A stretch of 64,000 nucleotides of DNA, from the NCBI GenBank assembly GCA_025462725.1, contig JAOAPE010000001.1, forward strand, positions 62,001 to 126,000, given 5' to 3'. This document shows positions 23,576-31,819 of this stretch, one piece after another (within the stretch, counting starts at the first letter, position 1; the number at the start of each line of letters is the position of its first letter). The translations under genes were made by a program, and so were the position numbers. The stretch comes from Terriglobales bacterium (GTDB lineage Bacteria; Acidobacteriota; Terriglobia; Terriglobales; Acidobacteriaceae). Below the pieces are notes generated by a model. That model saw only the letters and a program-made list of their open reading frames with translations, made no database searches and was not told where the DNA came from.

Positions 23576-26323
23576 GTGGAGCCTGAAGCAAATCCCGAAA
23601 TAAGTCAGCCCGATCAGCGGCCGAGTGAGCATCCCCTGTTCCTCACGGCGGTGGCGTTCTCCATGGGAACCACTTGGGGAACGTATGCGATATCGCCGAT
23701 GTCATGGTGGGTGGCGGCGTTCTGCTTGCTTGCGGCGTACGGAATCTATTGCTGTCGCGCGAGGATAGGCGTTGCACTGTATGTCGCGTTGGCGGCGATG
23801 GCTGTGCTGGGCGCAATCCAGGTGCAACTGGAGCAATCGGCGACCGGTAGCACTCCTGACCTCTCGCGATTCACTACCGGCGACCAAGTCACAATCATTG
23901 GACACATCACGCGGAGCGGATTGATGCGTGAACAGGAGTCCTTGGCGTTTCGCACGGGGAATCCGCAACAAGAGCAGCGGCAGACCATCGACATTGAGAC
24001 GGAGAAGATCGTCATCTCGCAGGAGAGTGGGGATGAGAGTGTGCCGATGGAGATTGGCATACGGGTGAATGTCCATTCGCAGGAAGAGTTGGCGAGCAGC
24101 GATGATGAGCCGGGGCGCGCCGCGAAGACGGATGTGGCGGCGGCGGAGTTTGCGTATGGGGAACGAATCCAGTTTGCCGCGAAGTTGCGTGAGCCGAGGA
24201 ATTATGGGAATCCGGGGTCGATGGATTTCCGCGGTTACTTACAGGCGAATGGGATTGCGGCGCTGGCGTCGGTGAGAGCGGACAGAGTGCAGAAGCTCCC
24301 CGGATTTTCCGGAACTCGATTTGGTTATTCGCGAAGCTGGATGCGGCGCAGCATCGTGAACCACATGCTCGGGTTCGCGGAGGCGAAGCCGGGCTGGGCA
24401 TCGATGAGCCGCGAAGAGGCGGCGGTGCTGGTGGCGATGATCATCGGCGAACAATCTCTGATTCAGCGCGACACGCGAACGGATTTCCAACGGACGGGGA
24501 CTTATCACATTCTTGTGGTGTCGGGGATGAACGTGGGCATCCTCGCGTTTGTGATCTTCTGGCTGGCGAAGCGTCTGCGAGCGAGTGAAGTGATTGCGAC
24601 GCTGGTGACAATCGGACTGTCGCTTTTTTATGCGTACATGACGGATCTGGGATCGCCGATCGTGCGGGCGGCGGTGATGCTGTCACTTTATCTGGCGGCG
24701 CGGCTGCTATATCGTGACAAGTTTTCGCTTAACTCGATCGGGACTGCGGCGTTGATCATGCTGCTTGCGTCGCCGAAGACGCTGTTCGAAGCGAGCTTTC
24801 AACTTACATTCTTGAGCGTAGTGGTGCTGGGAGGAATCGTGCAGCCGTTGTTCGAACGGACGACCGCGCCGTATCAGGAAGCAACGACTGCGATTGGATC
24901 CATCGGCTATGACGCGATGCTGGCACCGAAGCTGGCGCAGTTCCGCCTTGATTTGCGAATGATCGGAGCGCGAATGTCGAAGTTGCTGTGGGCTGGATGG
25001 ATGACGCCCATGATGCCGCAGAGTTTTGACGCACAGGTTTGGGGGTATCGGATCGCGATGTGGATGGTGGTTGCGGCGGTGCGCGCGGCGGTCGCGGTGT
25101 TCAACTTGATGATGGTGACGACAATCATCCAAGTAGCGCTGGCACTGCCGATGGTCATCTATTTTCATAGGATGGCACTACTGGGGCTGCCGAGTAATAC
25201 GGTGGTGGTTCCGTTGACCTCTGTGCTGATGCCGGTGGGAATCTTGGCGACACTACTGAGTTATGTTTCACAGTCGCTGGCCGCGCTTCCGGTTGCGCTG
25301 ACGGCCGTAGTGCTGCACGGGATCACGGGAACGGTGCGACACCTAGGCGGAGTGCGATTCGCGGAGGTGCGCGTAGCGATGCCGACGTTTGCAGTTTTTC
25401 TAATTGCGGCAGCAACGTTTGGGTTTGCGATGATAGCGGCGCGGAGCAAGAAGGGTTGGGTCGCGGGCTTGAGTGTCGCCGGACTGTTTGCGGCGGCACT
25501 GTTGCTGGTGTTTCCATCTACTCCGCGAGTACGAGCGAATGTTGCGGAAGTAACGGCAATCGATGTGGGACAGGGTGATTCCATTCTGGTGATCTCGCCG
25601 GATGGACACACGTTGCTGGTGGATGGTGGCGGGCCGGTGGGTGGCGCACATTCGGATTCGTTCGATATTGGCGAGGATGTGGTATCGCCGTATTTGTGGT
25701 CGCGCGGGATCACGCGGCTCGATGCTGTGGCGCTGACACATGCGCATTCCGATCATCTGGGCGGATTGCATAGCGTAGTCGCAAATTTCAAACCTCGCGA
25801 GTTGTGGGTTGGGAAGAATCCGGAGACGGCGGCGTACCGGAGTTTGCTTCGGCAGGCGGCAATCGAAGGCGTGAGCGTAATTCAGCGCAGCGCTCCGGAC
25901 AAATTCACTTTTGGGCGATTGCAGTTCGAGGTGCTGGCGCCGGCGGCGGATTACGTCCCGGGAGCGCAAGCGAAGAATGACGACTCTGTAGTAATGGAAA
26001 TTGCTTATGGGAAGAATTCAGCGTTGCTGGCGGGGGATGTCGAAAAGAGAATCGAGACGCGTATCGCGGCGGCTGCGCACCATGCAGACTTGCTGAAGGT
26101 GGCGCATCACGGGAGTGCAACGTCCACGACTCCGGAGTTGTTGAACGCCGTGCATCCGCAGTTTGCGGTGATCTCGGTGGGATACCAGAGCATCTATGGG
26201 CACCCGAAGGCGGTAATCCTGTCGCGACTGATGGCAGCGAGAGCGCGGACGTTCCGCACCGATATGCAAGGCGTGGTGACGTTCTATATGGATGGCGAAA
26301 AGGTCGTGCCGGCGAGCGAGTAA
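23576..26323 (+). CDS. comEC: ComEC/Rec2 DNA-uptake channel protein
   Basis: Inner-membrane channel for single-stranded DNA entry during natural transformation; 915 residues from GTG 23576. Residues 20-90 are membrane segments, about 100-250 form the OB-fold (DUF4131), 300-640 are the Competence domain with many helices (TYHILVVSGMNVGILAF), and 680-910 are the C-terminal metallo-beta-lactamase domain with VDVGQGDSILV-like IDVGQGDSILV and the metal site THAHSDHLGG near 720. All three domains are present, so the protein looks complete. The window has no other clear com or pil gene. Confidence 0.93.
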   Translation: MEPEANPEISQPDQRPSEHPLFLTAVAFSMGTTWGTYAISPMSWWVAAFCLLAAYGIYCCRARIGVALYVALAAMAVLGAIQVQLEQSATGSTPDLSRFTTGDQVTIIGHITRSGLMREQESLAFRTGNPQQEQRQTIDIETEKIVISQESGDESVPMEIGIRVNVHSQEELASSDDEPGRAAKTDVAAAEFAYGERIQFAAKLREPRNYGNPGSMDFRGYLQANGIAALASVRADRVQKLPGFSGTRFGYSRSWMRRSIVNHMLGFAEAKPGWASMSREEAAVLVAMIIGEQSLIQRDTRTDFQRTGTYHILVVSGMNVGILAFVIFWLAKRLRASEVIATLVTIGLSLFYAYMTDLGSPIVRAAVMLSLYLAARLLYRDKFSLNSIGTAALIMLLASPKTLFEASFQLTFLSVVVLGGIVQPLFERTTAPYQEATTAIGSIGYDAMLAPKLAQFRLDLRMIGARMSKLLWAGWMTPMMPQSFDAQVWGYRIAMWMVVAAVRAAVAVFNLMMVTTIIQVALALPMVIYFHRMALLGLPSNTVVVPLTSVLMPVGILATLLSYVSQSLAALPVALTAVVLHGITGTVRHLGGVRFAEVRVAMPTFAVFLIAAATFGFAMIAARSKKGWVAGLSVAGLFAAALLLVFPSTPRVRANVAEVTAIDVGQGDSILVISPDGHTLLVDGGGPVGGAHSDSFDIGEDVVSPYLWSRGITRLDAVALTHAHSDHLGGLHSVVANFKPRELWVGKNPETAAYRSLLRQAAIEGVSVIQRSAPDKFTFGRLQFEVLAPAADYVPGAQAKNDDSVVMEIAYGKNSALLAGDVEKRIETRIAAAAHHADLLKVAHHGSATSTTPELLNAVHPQFAVISVGYQSIYGHPKAVILSRLMAARARTFRTDMQGVVTFYMDGEKVVPASE

Positions 26324-26331
26324 CAGCTCTT

Positions 26332-26441
26332 CGCCGCGGATGAACGCAGTTTTACGCAGATATGCCCTTACGACTTGTTGGGCGCGAGCTTCAAAGCTTG
26401 CACACGAAGGACACTAAGGTTTGACGAAGGACGCACAAAGC
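26332..26441. repeat. Two dispersed-repeat copies after comEC
   Basis: A copy of the GCCGCAGAT-type repeat (26332-26362) begins eight bases after the comEC stop. A CACGAAGGACACTAAGGTTT-type repeat follows (26402-26437). No gene is seen. Confidence 0.6.
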
Positions 26442-26444
26442 GCG

Positions 26445-26756
26445 CTAGGCCAGAGATTCGTCGCTGCTGTCCGACTGGTCGGACTGGTCCTGCGCGATAA
26501 CTTCGCTCTCGTTGCTGGAGCGATAGTCTTCGATCAACCTGCGGGCCTCGTCGGCGGATTCGGCGGGGACGCGGATGAAAACGCTGCCTACTCCAGGCAG
26601 GACGTCCTGCGGGCCGACTTCAGAGGCGATGAGCGTTTCGATTCCGGCTGAATCGAGAAGTCCCTGCACGACGAGGGCTTCCGATTCTTGCGCCGTTTCA
26701 AAAACCTGGACTAATTCACGATGATCTTGGGAATCATTGATGGGCTGTGTCGCCAT
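26445..26756 (-). CDS. DUF2007-type putative signal-transducing protein
   Basis: A 103-residue protein. I start it at ATG 26756 (MATQPINDS), preceded by CGGAGGCC, and not at the upstream in-frame ATG. The core HRELVQVFETAQESEALVVQ, then AGIETLIASE and VFIRVPAESADEARRLIEDY, matches the small ferredoxin-like DUF2007 domain, described as a putative signal-transducing (PII-like) fold. The tail is Ser/Asp-rich. It is the last gene of the minus-strand envelope block, with a 59-base gap to the DUF3108 gene. Function unknown. Confidence 0.8.
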   Translation of the reverse strand: MATQPINDSQDHRELVQVFETAQESEALVVQGLLDSAGIETLIASEVGPQDVLPGVGSVFIRVPAESADEARRLIEDYRSSNESEVIAQDQSDQSDSSDESLA

Positions 26757-26815
26757 TGAGGGCCTCCGCTTCAAAGCTTACACCTGCTTGGATGCGAGTG
26801 GCGGGGTTGCGGACA

Positions 26816-27619
26816 TCATTTTGCGGCCGTGTTATCGATCTTTTGTAGATGAAAGACGAGCGTGCCCCAGAAAAGGCGAGCTTTCATCTGGATGGGCGTG
26901 TGCTGCGCGTCGTCGGTGTACCAGATCCAGATCTGCCCTTTGTCTTTAAGTGGGCCCGATTCAGCGGCGGCGTGTATACGGACAGTCTTGTAAGTACCCA
27001 AAGTCGTTTTCACTTCTTCGCGGCCTTCGACGGTGACTTTCACCTCCGCCGTCTTGCCGCCATCATTCATAGGAAAGCGATAAATGGAGTTGGCGGTCAA
27101 GGGCAACGAAGCGATGTAATAAGGCGAGGTCACAACGTCAGTGACGCATCCGGGAATGTCATTCTCCACCTGCTTGTTCTGGTTGGTCTTCAGATTTTTT
27201 TCGGAGAGCACACTCTTCTTGCGAGCTTGGTCAAAGGTGATGTTGGTATCAAGGCGGCGGAAGCCTTCTTCGGTGTGTTTACTGAGTGTGATGGAGCAAT
27301 AAGTCTTGGGATCGACAAAGGATTCGAAGCGGTCTTGAACGTGGTAAAGGAGGGCGACGAAGCCGATGGCATCCGCAGTGGCGAGGACCCGCTGCTCTTG
27401 TCCGGCTTTTTCCATGCGCATGGTCGCGGTACCGGCGTTGAAGAGACGCCAATCGGTGGAATAGGTGAGGGTTTGTCCGTTGGGGAACTTGTAAGCGGAT
27501 TCTGGGGCGATGATGCGAGCTTCGTCAGCATTCGGAGTAGGCGCTTTTGGCGTTGACTGCGCGTAGGCGCAGAAGGACAGAGCGCAAACCAGGAAAATCT
27601 TTTGTATTGGATTGGGCAA
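26816..27619 (-). CDS. Exported DUF3108 protein
   Basis: A 267-residue protein with a signal peptide (residues 1-20, cleavage near AYA). The mature part carries a DUF3108 domain: FPNGQTLTYSTDWRLFNAGT, then RFESFVDPKTYCSITLSKHT and a late TYKTVRIHA and GQIWIWYTDDAQHTP. DUF3108 proteins are periplasmic beta-rich proteins of unknown role, often near envelope genes. Here it ends one base before the stop of the methyltransferase gene upstream and so belongs to the LPS-core transcription unit. Confidence 0.85.
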   Translation of the reverse strand: MPNPIQKIFLVCALSFCAYAQSTPKAPTPNADEARIIAPESAYKFPNGQTLTYSTDWRLFNAGTATMRMEKAGQEQRVLATADAIGFVALLYHVQDRFESFVDPKTYCSITLSKHTEEGFRRLDTNITFDQARKKSVLSEKNLKTNQNKQVENDIPGCVTDVVTSPYYIASLPLTANSIYRFPMNDGGKTAEVKVTVEGREEVKTTLGTYKTVRIHAAAESGPLKDKGQIWIWYTDDAQHTPIQMKARLFWGTLVFHLQKIDNTAAK

Positions 27620-27620
27620 A

Positions 27621-28208
27621 TTAGAAAGCGCCTCTGGTCTTAGTCGCGCTCCAAACCAGTTTCAGGGCCAACGCCAGCATCATCAGCAATGAACCCACCA
27701 AGGCATTGTACTCGCGATGCTTTGCGTAAAGCTCGCGCGAAAAGAGACCGCGAGTGGAATCCTTTTCTGCGGAAAATCTTGGGAAAAGCCGGGGGACGGT
27801 TTTGGCGTAGTTGCCGAACTCCGGAAACGCTCCCCGCAGGAAACTCTCTTCGGATTTGATCACCGGGAGATAGATTGCAAGAAAGAGAACGACAATGCCG
27901 ATGGCGATCCATGGGCTGCGCGAGGCCACGCCGAATCCGAGCGCAATGATGATGGAACCGAGATAAAGCGGATTGCGCGTGTAAGCATAAGGGCCGCTGG
28001 TAGTGAGCTCGGTGTTCTTCTTCACGTGTCCTGAGGCGATGGCGCGCAGCCAGACGCCGGGAGCAGCGATGATGCAGCCGATCGCGATGGACGTCCAACT
28101 GGGATTTGCGAGCCAGATGTAAAGTGTGGCGAAGACGAATCCAAGGGGCACGCGTATCCGGCGCGCAATGCGGCTCCAAGTCCAGCGCGGATTTTGCGGT
28201 TCGCTCAT
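27621..28208 (-). CDS. Isoprenylcysteine/phospholipid methyltransferase-like membrane protein
   Basis: A 195-residue polytopic membrane protein (about four to five segments). The signature GPYAYTRNPLYLGSIIIALG, followed by EESFLRGAFPEFGNYAKTVP, is that of the ICMT/PEMT-like family of SAM-dependent membrane methyltransferases. The bacterial substrate is unknown; prenyl or lipid acceptors are likely. Its start overlaps the waaC stop by four bases, so it is translationally coupled to LPS core genes, which hints at an envelope lipid substrate. Confidence 0.85.
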   Translation of the reverse strand: MSEPQNPRWTWSRIARRIRVPLGFVFATLYIWLANPSWTSIAIGCIIAAPGVWLRAIASGHVKKNTELTTSGPYAYTRNPLYLGSIIIALGFGVASRSPWIAIGIVVLFLAIYLPVIKSEESFLRGAFPEFGNYAKTVPRLFPRFSAEKDSTRGLFSRELYAKHREYNALVGSLLMMLALALKLVWSATKTRGAF

Positions 28209-29242
28209 TTGCTCAAGAGTGTACGTGCTGCGGTGACGACTTCGTCCGAATTGATGCTCATCAAACCTTCGTGAGCGCGGTCATGATGAGAATAGCTGGT
28301 CTGGCTGTCTTCATGGCGTAGGACGACAAATGGTGAATAGAACGGGCCGTTGCGCGCGGGATTCGTGGGACCAAAAATCGCGACGACGGGCACTCCGAGG
28401 AGATTGGCCATGTGCATGGGGCCGGTGTCTCCGCCGATGAAGAGTGAGGCACGGCGCATCCAGGCGATCAAATCACTGATGGAGCCGGATAGCCGCACAG
28501 TGGAGTTGTTACTGGTGGATTCCACTCGCGCGGCGAGTGCGTCTTCGTTGGGACCGAGGTTCAAGATGCTGGTGATTCCTTCTTTCGCGAGTTCGCGGGC
28601 GACTTCGCCGTATCGTTCTGCGGGCCATTCCTTTGCCCCCCATCCAGCGCCGGGATTGAGGATTGCAAATCTTGGATGCGCAAGATTCTTCACTTCTGCT
28701 TCGCAGCGGCACTCAGCGGCATAATCGCGGGGAAGCATTTCCGTTTCTCGCGAAGGCACCGGCAATGCTGCGAGGCTGACATTCTGTTCGATGATGTGCA
28801 CGCCCTGCGCTGGCACGCGTTTGTTATAGAGATATTTGGCTTGCGGTTCACGCGGTTTTTCAAATCCAACGATGCGTGGAGCACGAGAGAATTTTGCGAT
28901 CACTGCGGAGCGGATCGCGCCCTGGACATCGATGACGGTGGTGTACTGTTTTTCGCGGATAGTTCTTCGCAAAGCGAGTATCTGATTTCTGGTTCCCGAC
29001 GAAAAGGGACTGTCGCGCCAGGCGCGTGTGTTCACGGTGTAGATGTTGTTGACGAGCGGCTTCTGCGGAGAGCGGTGGACGTCCGGCGAAGTTCCACGGG
29101 CGCAGAGCAACTCCTGCCAACGCTCCTCGATGACCCAATCGATTGTTGCATCAGGATGGGCAGCTTGCAGCGCAGCGGCGACAGGCAAGCTGTTGAGGAT
29201 GTCGCCCATTGCGCTCAGCCGGACGATTAAGATTTTTTCCAT
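28205..29242 (-). CDS. waaC: LPS heptosyltransferase I-type glycosyltransferase (GT9)
   Basis: Transfers the first L-glycero-D-manno-heptose to Kdo in the LPS inner core. The 345-residue GT9 protein begins ILIVRLSAMGDILNSLPVAA and contains WVIEERWQELL, FAILNPGAGWGAKEWPAERY and the donor-binding FIGGDTGPMHMANLLGVPVV. These are closer to heptosyltransferase I (WaaC) than to II. It overlaps the end of the upstream adenylyltransferase gene by 16 bases and is followed by the membrane methyltransferase. The neighbouring heptose activation genes support the assignment. Confidence 0.9.
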   Translation of the reverse strand: MEKILIVRLSAMGDILNSLPVAAALQAAHPDATIDWVIEERWQELLCARGTSPDVHRSPQKPLVNNIYTVNTRAWRDSPFSSGTRNQILALRRTIREKQYTTVIDVQGAIRSAVIAKFSRAPRIVGFEKPREPQAKYLYNKRVPAQGVHIIEQNVSLAALPVPSRETEMLPRDYAAECRCEAEVKNLAHPRFAILNPGAGWGAKEWPAERYGEVARELAKEGITSILNLGPNEDALAARVESTSNNSTVRLSGSISDLIAWMRRASLFIGGDTGPMHMANLLGVPVVAIFGPTNPARNGPFYSPFVVLRHEDSQTSYSHHDRAHEGLMSINSDEVVTAARTLLSK

Positions 29243-29709
29243 TTATTAATAAGTTCAGTGGAGGAGTGGTCTTTGGGATCTCCGACAATGGCGACGCGCC
29301 CGCCGACTTCCTTGATGACGTCACGCTCGGGAACGGAATCAACAGTGTAGTCAGTTCCCTTGGCATGGAAGTTGGGGCGAAGCTCGCGAATCAAAGCGCG
29401 GACATCAGGCTCGGGGAAAATAATGACGGCATCAACGTCGGCGAGGGCGGCCACGACTTCGGCGCGTTCGGACTCAGGAGTTCGCGGGCGTCCTTCACCT
29501 TTGAGTGTGCGAACGGTGCTGTCAGCATTAATGGCGACGACGAGCTTGCCGCCGAGTTCTTTGGCCCCACGGAAGTAGCGGATGTGTCCGACGTGAAGGA
29601 GGTCGAAGCATCCGTTGGCAAGCGTGATGGACTCGCCCGCTGCGCGCCATTCGGCGACACGCTTGCGGAGAGATTCGCGATCCTCGATCTTGTTTTTCGT
29701 ATCAGCCAA
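29227..29709 (-). CDS. hldE: D-glycero-beta-D-manno-heptose 1-phosphate adenylyltransferase
   Basis: A 160-residue nucleotidyltransferase corresponding to the C-terminal half of E. coli HldE. It makes ADP-heptose from heptose 1-phosphate and ATP. The signature TLANGCFDLLHVGHIRYFRG contains the HxGH site, and later FPEPDVRALIRELRPN and SSTELINKW match the family. In this organism it is a separate gene, 37 bases after the kinase gene. Its 3' end overlaps waaC by 16 bases. Supplies donor for WaaC. Confidence 0.92.
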   Translation of the reverse strand: MADTKNKIEDRESLRKRVAEWRAAGESITLANGCFDLLHVGHIRYFRGAKELGGKLVVAINADSTVRTLKGEGRPRTPESERAEVVAALADVDAVIIFPEPDVRALIRELRPNFHAKGTDYTVDSVPERDVIKEVGGRVAIVGDPKDHSSTELINKWKKS

Positions 29710-29746
29710 AGTGAGTGGTTTTCTGTTCTAACCCGAAAAGCTGAAA

Positions 29747-30781
29747 TCAGTTCTTGTCAGTCATAAGACAGTTGCGAAGTTCTTCGGCAGAGACGGTTGC
29801 GGTGCCTCGCTTCATGACGACGATCCCGCCCGCGTAATTTGCAAGACGCGCCGCATCTTCCGCGTCAGCGCCGGCTGCGAGTGCGGCAGTGAACGTGGCG
29901 ATGACCGTATCGCCCGCACCGGTGACGTCAGCGACGTCGTCAGTGCCGTGAATGGGAATCTCGACGGGAGCGGTGCCGCGTCCGAAGCTCACCATGCCGT
30001 GGCGTCCGCGGGTGATGAGAAGCGAATCCATTTTCATTTTTTGCAAAATGGATTTTCCGGCGGCGTAGAGGCGATCGGTATCCGCGCCAATTTTTATCTT
30101 GAGCGCTTCTTCAACTTCAGGTTCATTCGGAGTGGCGGCGGTGATGCCGGTGTACTCGAGCATGCGGTATCGCGAATCAAGCGTCACAGCCATGCCGTTG
30201 AGGCTGTTCTTGCGGCGGAGTGTGTTCAGGATGTCAGGGGTGGCAGCGCCGTATCCGTAGTCAGAGACGAGAAGCGCGTCCGCGGCGCGCGCATATTGAT
30301 TGGCGGCGAGCACGAGTTCGCGCGTGGTGTGTGGATCGAGTCCGTTCTCGGGTTCGCGATCGATGCGAACAACTTGCTGGCGCGAAGAATGTGTTTGTCC
30401 CGCGAGGATTCGGGTCTTGGTGACGGTGGAGCGTCCCTTGATCTTTATGATGCCGCTGATGGGAATGTGTTTCTGGCGAAAGGCCTTGAGGAGCAGGCGT
30501 CCGGGTTCGTCGTCTCCAACGATGCCGACGGGAAGGACATTCACACCGAGGTCGGCGAGATTGTAGATGGCGTTTGCGCCAGCCCCAGGAACGACAGTGC
30601 GCTCGCGATGTTTGAGAATGAGCACGGGAGCTTCACGGGAGACGCGGGCAATCTCTCCGTAGATGAATTCGTCCGCCACGAGATCTGCGAGGACGGCGAC
30701 GCTGACCCGGGGAAAGGATTCGACGATCTTGAGGAGCCGTTGATTGGGATTCGACTTTGGAGCCTTTGCATTCTTGGTCAT
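29747..30781 (-). CDS. hldE: D-glycero-beta-D-manno-heptose-7-phosphate kinase
   Basis: A 344-residue PfkB-family sugar kinase corresponding to the N-terminal half of E. coli HldE (RfaE1 type). It phosphorylates heptose 7-phosphate at C1 for ADP-heptose synthesis. The family pattern is clear: VLADLVADEFIYGEIARVSR, GAGANAIYNLADLG, LLVSDYGYGAATP and the anion-hole DVTGAGDTVIATF near residue 290. GmhA, GmhB and HldD, which would complete the route, are not in this window. It lies between lpxK and the adenylyltransferase gene on the same strand. Confidence 0.92.
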   Translation of the reverse strand: MTKNAKAPKSNPNQRLLKIVESFPRVSVAVLADLVADEFIYGEIARVSREAPVLILKHRERTVVPGAGANAIYNLADLGVNVLPVGIVGDDEPGRLLLKAFRQKHIPISGIIKIKGRSTVTKTRILAGQTHSSRQQVVRIDREPENGLDPHTTRELVLAANQYARAADALLVSDYGYGAATPDILNTLRRKNSLNGMAVTLDSRYRMLEYTGITAATPNEPEVEEALKIKIGADTDRLYAAGKSILQKMKMDSLLITRGRHGMVSFGRGTAPVEIPIHGTDDVADVTGAGDTVIATFTAALAAGADAEDAARLANYAGGIVVMKRGTATVSAEELRNCLMTDKN

Positions 30782-30799
30782 TGAGGGTGAGGAATTGTC

Positions 30800-31819
30800 T
30801 CAGCGAGTGAGGTGCGAGTGCAAGTTTCCGGAAAGAGTGCCGAGAAGGATGTCGAGGACTTTTTCTGAATCGGCAAGTTCCATCTTCAAAGCAGCGGCTG
30901 TGAGTGGCTGAAGTTGGGCGCGAAGATCGGCGCGGAGACGCTCGAGGTTGATGGCGTCTTTTTCAGTGGTAATGAATCCATTCGCTGTTTTTTGTAGGCG
31001 GAGGGAGAGCAGATTGCGGATGTCGGTTTCGGTGTAGGCGTGGTGGTCAGGGAACGTGAGCTCGCCTGCGGGTTCGATTCCGGCAGTGCGGAGATCGCGA
31101 AAGAAACGCTCGGGGCGGGCGATTCCGCAGAAGGCAATTGGATGTGAAGGCGCGCCGTTTGTCTCGATATGGCGAGTGACACACCAGACGTGCTCGTTGT
31201 TGATTCCCACGTTCGCTTCGCGAAGCTGGGGCACATCGAGTGATGCGCCGTCGGTGAGAACGATGGCATGCGCGCGGCGGAGAGAAGTGAGTGGCTCGCG
31301 TAATCGGCCCACGGGTAGAAGCGAATCCTGTGCGTCAGAGGGCGTGACGATGACAATGTCAAAGTCGCGGTGAAGCTGGCGGTGCTGAAAGGCGTCATCA
31401 AGAAGATGAACCCAGGTACCGCCGTGGGCGGGGCGGAGATTGGAAAATTCTTGTTCAGCGAATTGGCCAGCAGCGAAACGGTCGGCTCCGACAATGACAG
31501 GGACACCGAGTTTCCGCGCCATGAGAAGAGGCTCGTCGCCGAAATCGGCGGAGGAGCCTTTGTCGTCTACGAGACGGATGCGAGTGTCGGAGCGGCCGTA
31601 TCCGCGAGAGAGGATATCGAAGGGTATCTGGCGCGATTGCAGCAGCTCGCCAAGGAGGATGGTGAAGGGCGTCTTCCCTGCTCCGCCGACGCTGAGGTTT
31701 CCGATGCTGATGACAGGCCACTTTAAGCGACGAACGTGAAGAATTCCGCGATCGTAAAGTGCATTGCGCGCGGCAACGCCTGCGCCAAAGAGCGCGGACA
31801 AAGGCGCTAAGGCGCTCAT
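30800..31819 (-). CDS. lpxK: Tetraacyldisaccharide 4'-kinase
   Basis: Phosphorylates the 4' position of the lipid A disaccharide at the inner membrane. I start it at ATG 31819 (MSALAPLSALFGAG), overlapping the waaA stop as ATGA; a longer frame would run back into waaA. The product is 339 residues, with an N-terminal membrane helix, the P-loop SVGGAGKTP, HLLDDAFQHRQLHRD and GIARPERFFRDL, all typical of LpxK. The segment encoding VPQLREANVG (31205-31234) is 27/30 identical to a non-coding dispersed repeat at 10587-10616. The gene lies in the Kdo/heptose operon. Confidence 0.92.
   Translation of the reverse strand: MSALAPLSALFGAGVAARNALYDRGILHVRRLKWPVISIGNLSVGGAGKTPFTILLGELLQSRQIPFDILSRGYGRSDTRIRLVDDKGSSADFGDEPLLMARKLGVPVIVGADRFAAGQFAEQEFSNLRPAHGGTWVHLLDDAFQHRQLHRDFDIVIVTPSDAQDSLLPVGRLREPLTSLRRAHAIVLTDGASLDVPQLREANVGINNEHVWCVTRHIETNGAPSHPIAFCGIARPERFFRDLRTAGIEPAGELTFPDHHAYTETDIRNLLSLRLQKTANGFITTEKDAINLERLRADLRAQLQPLTAAALKMELADSEKVLDILLGTLSGNLHSHLTR
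31205..31234. repeat. Dispersed palindromic repeat in frame within lpxK
   Basis: This 30-base stretch matches the intergenic repeat at 10587-10616 at 27 positions and includes the CCCACGTT-GCTTCGCGAA core. It is read in frame by lpxK on the minus strand as VPQLREANVG. See findings. Confidence 0.6.

Noticed and set aside
26421-26651. 76-aa plus-strand frame opposite the DUF2007 gene
   Set aside because: The minus strand matches a known domain; this frame is its shadow.
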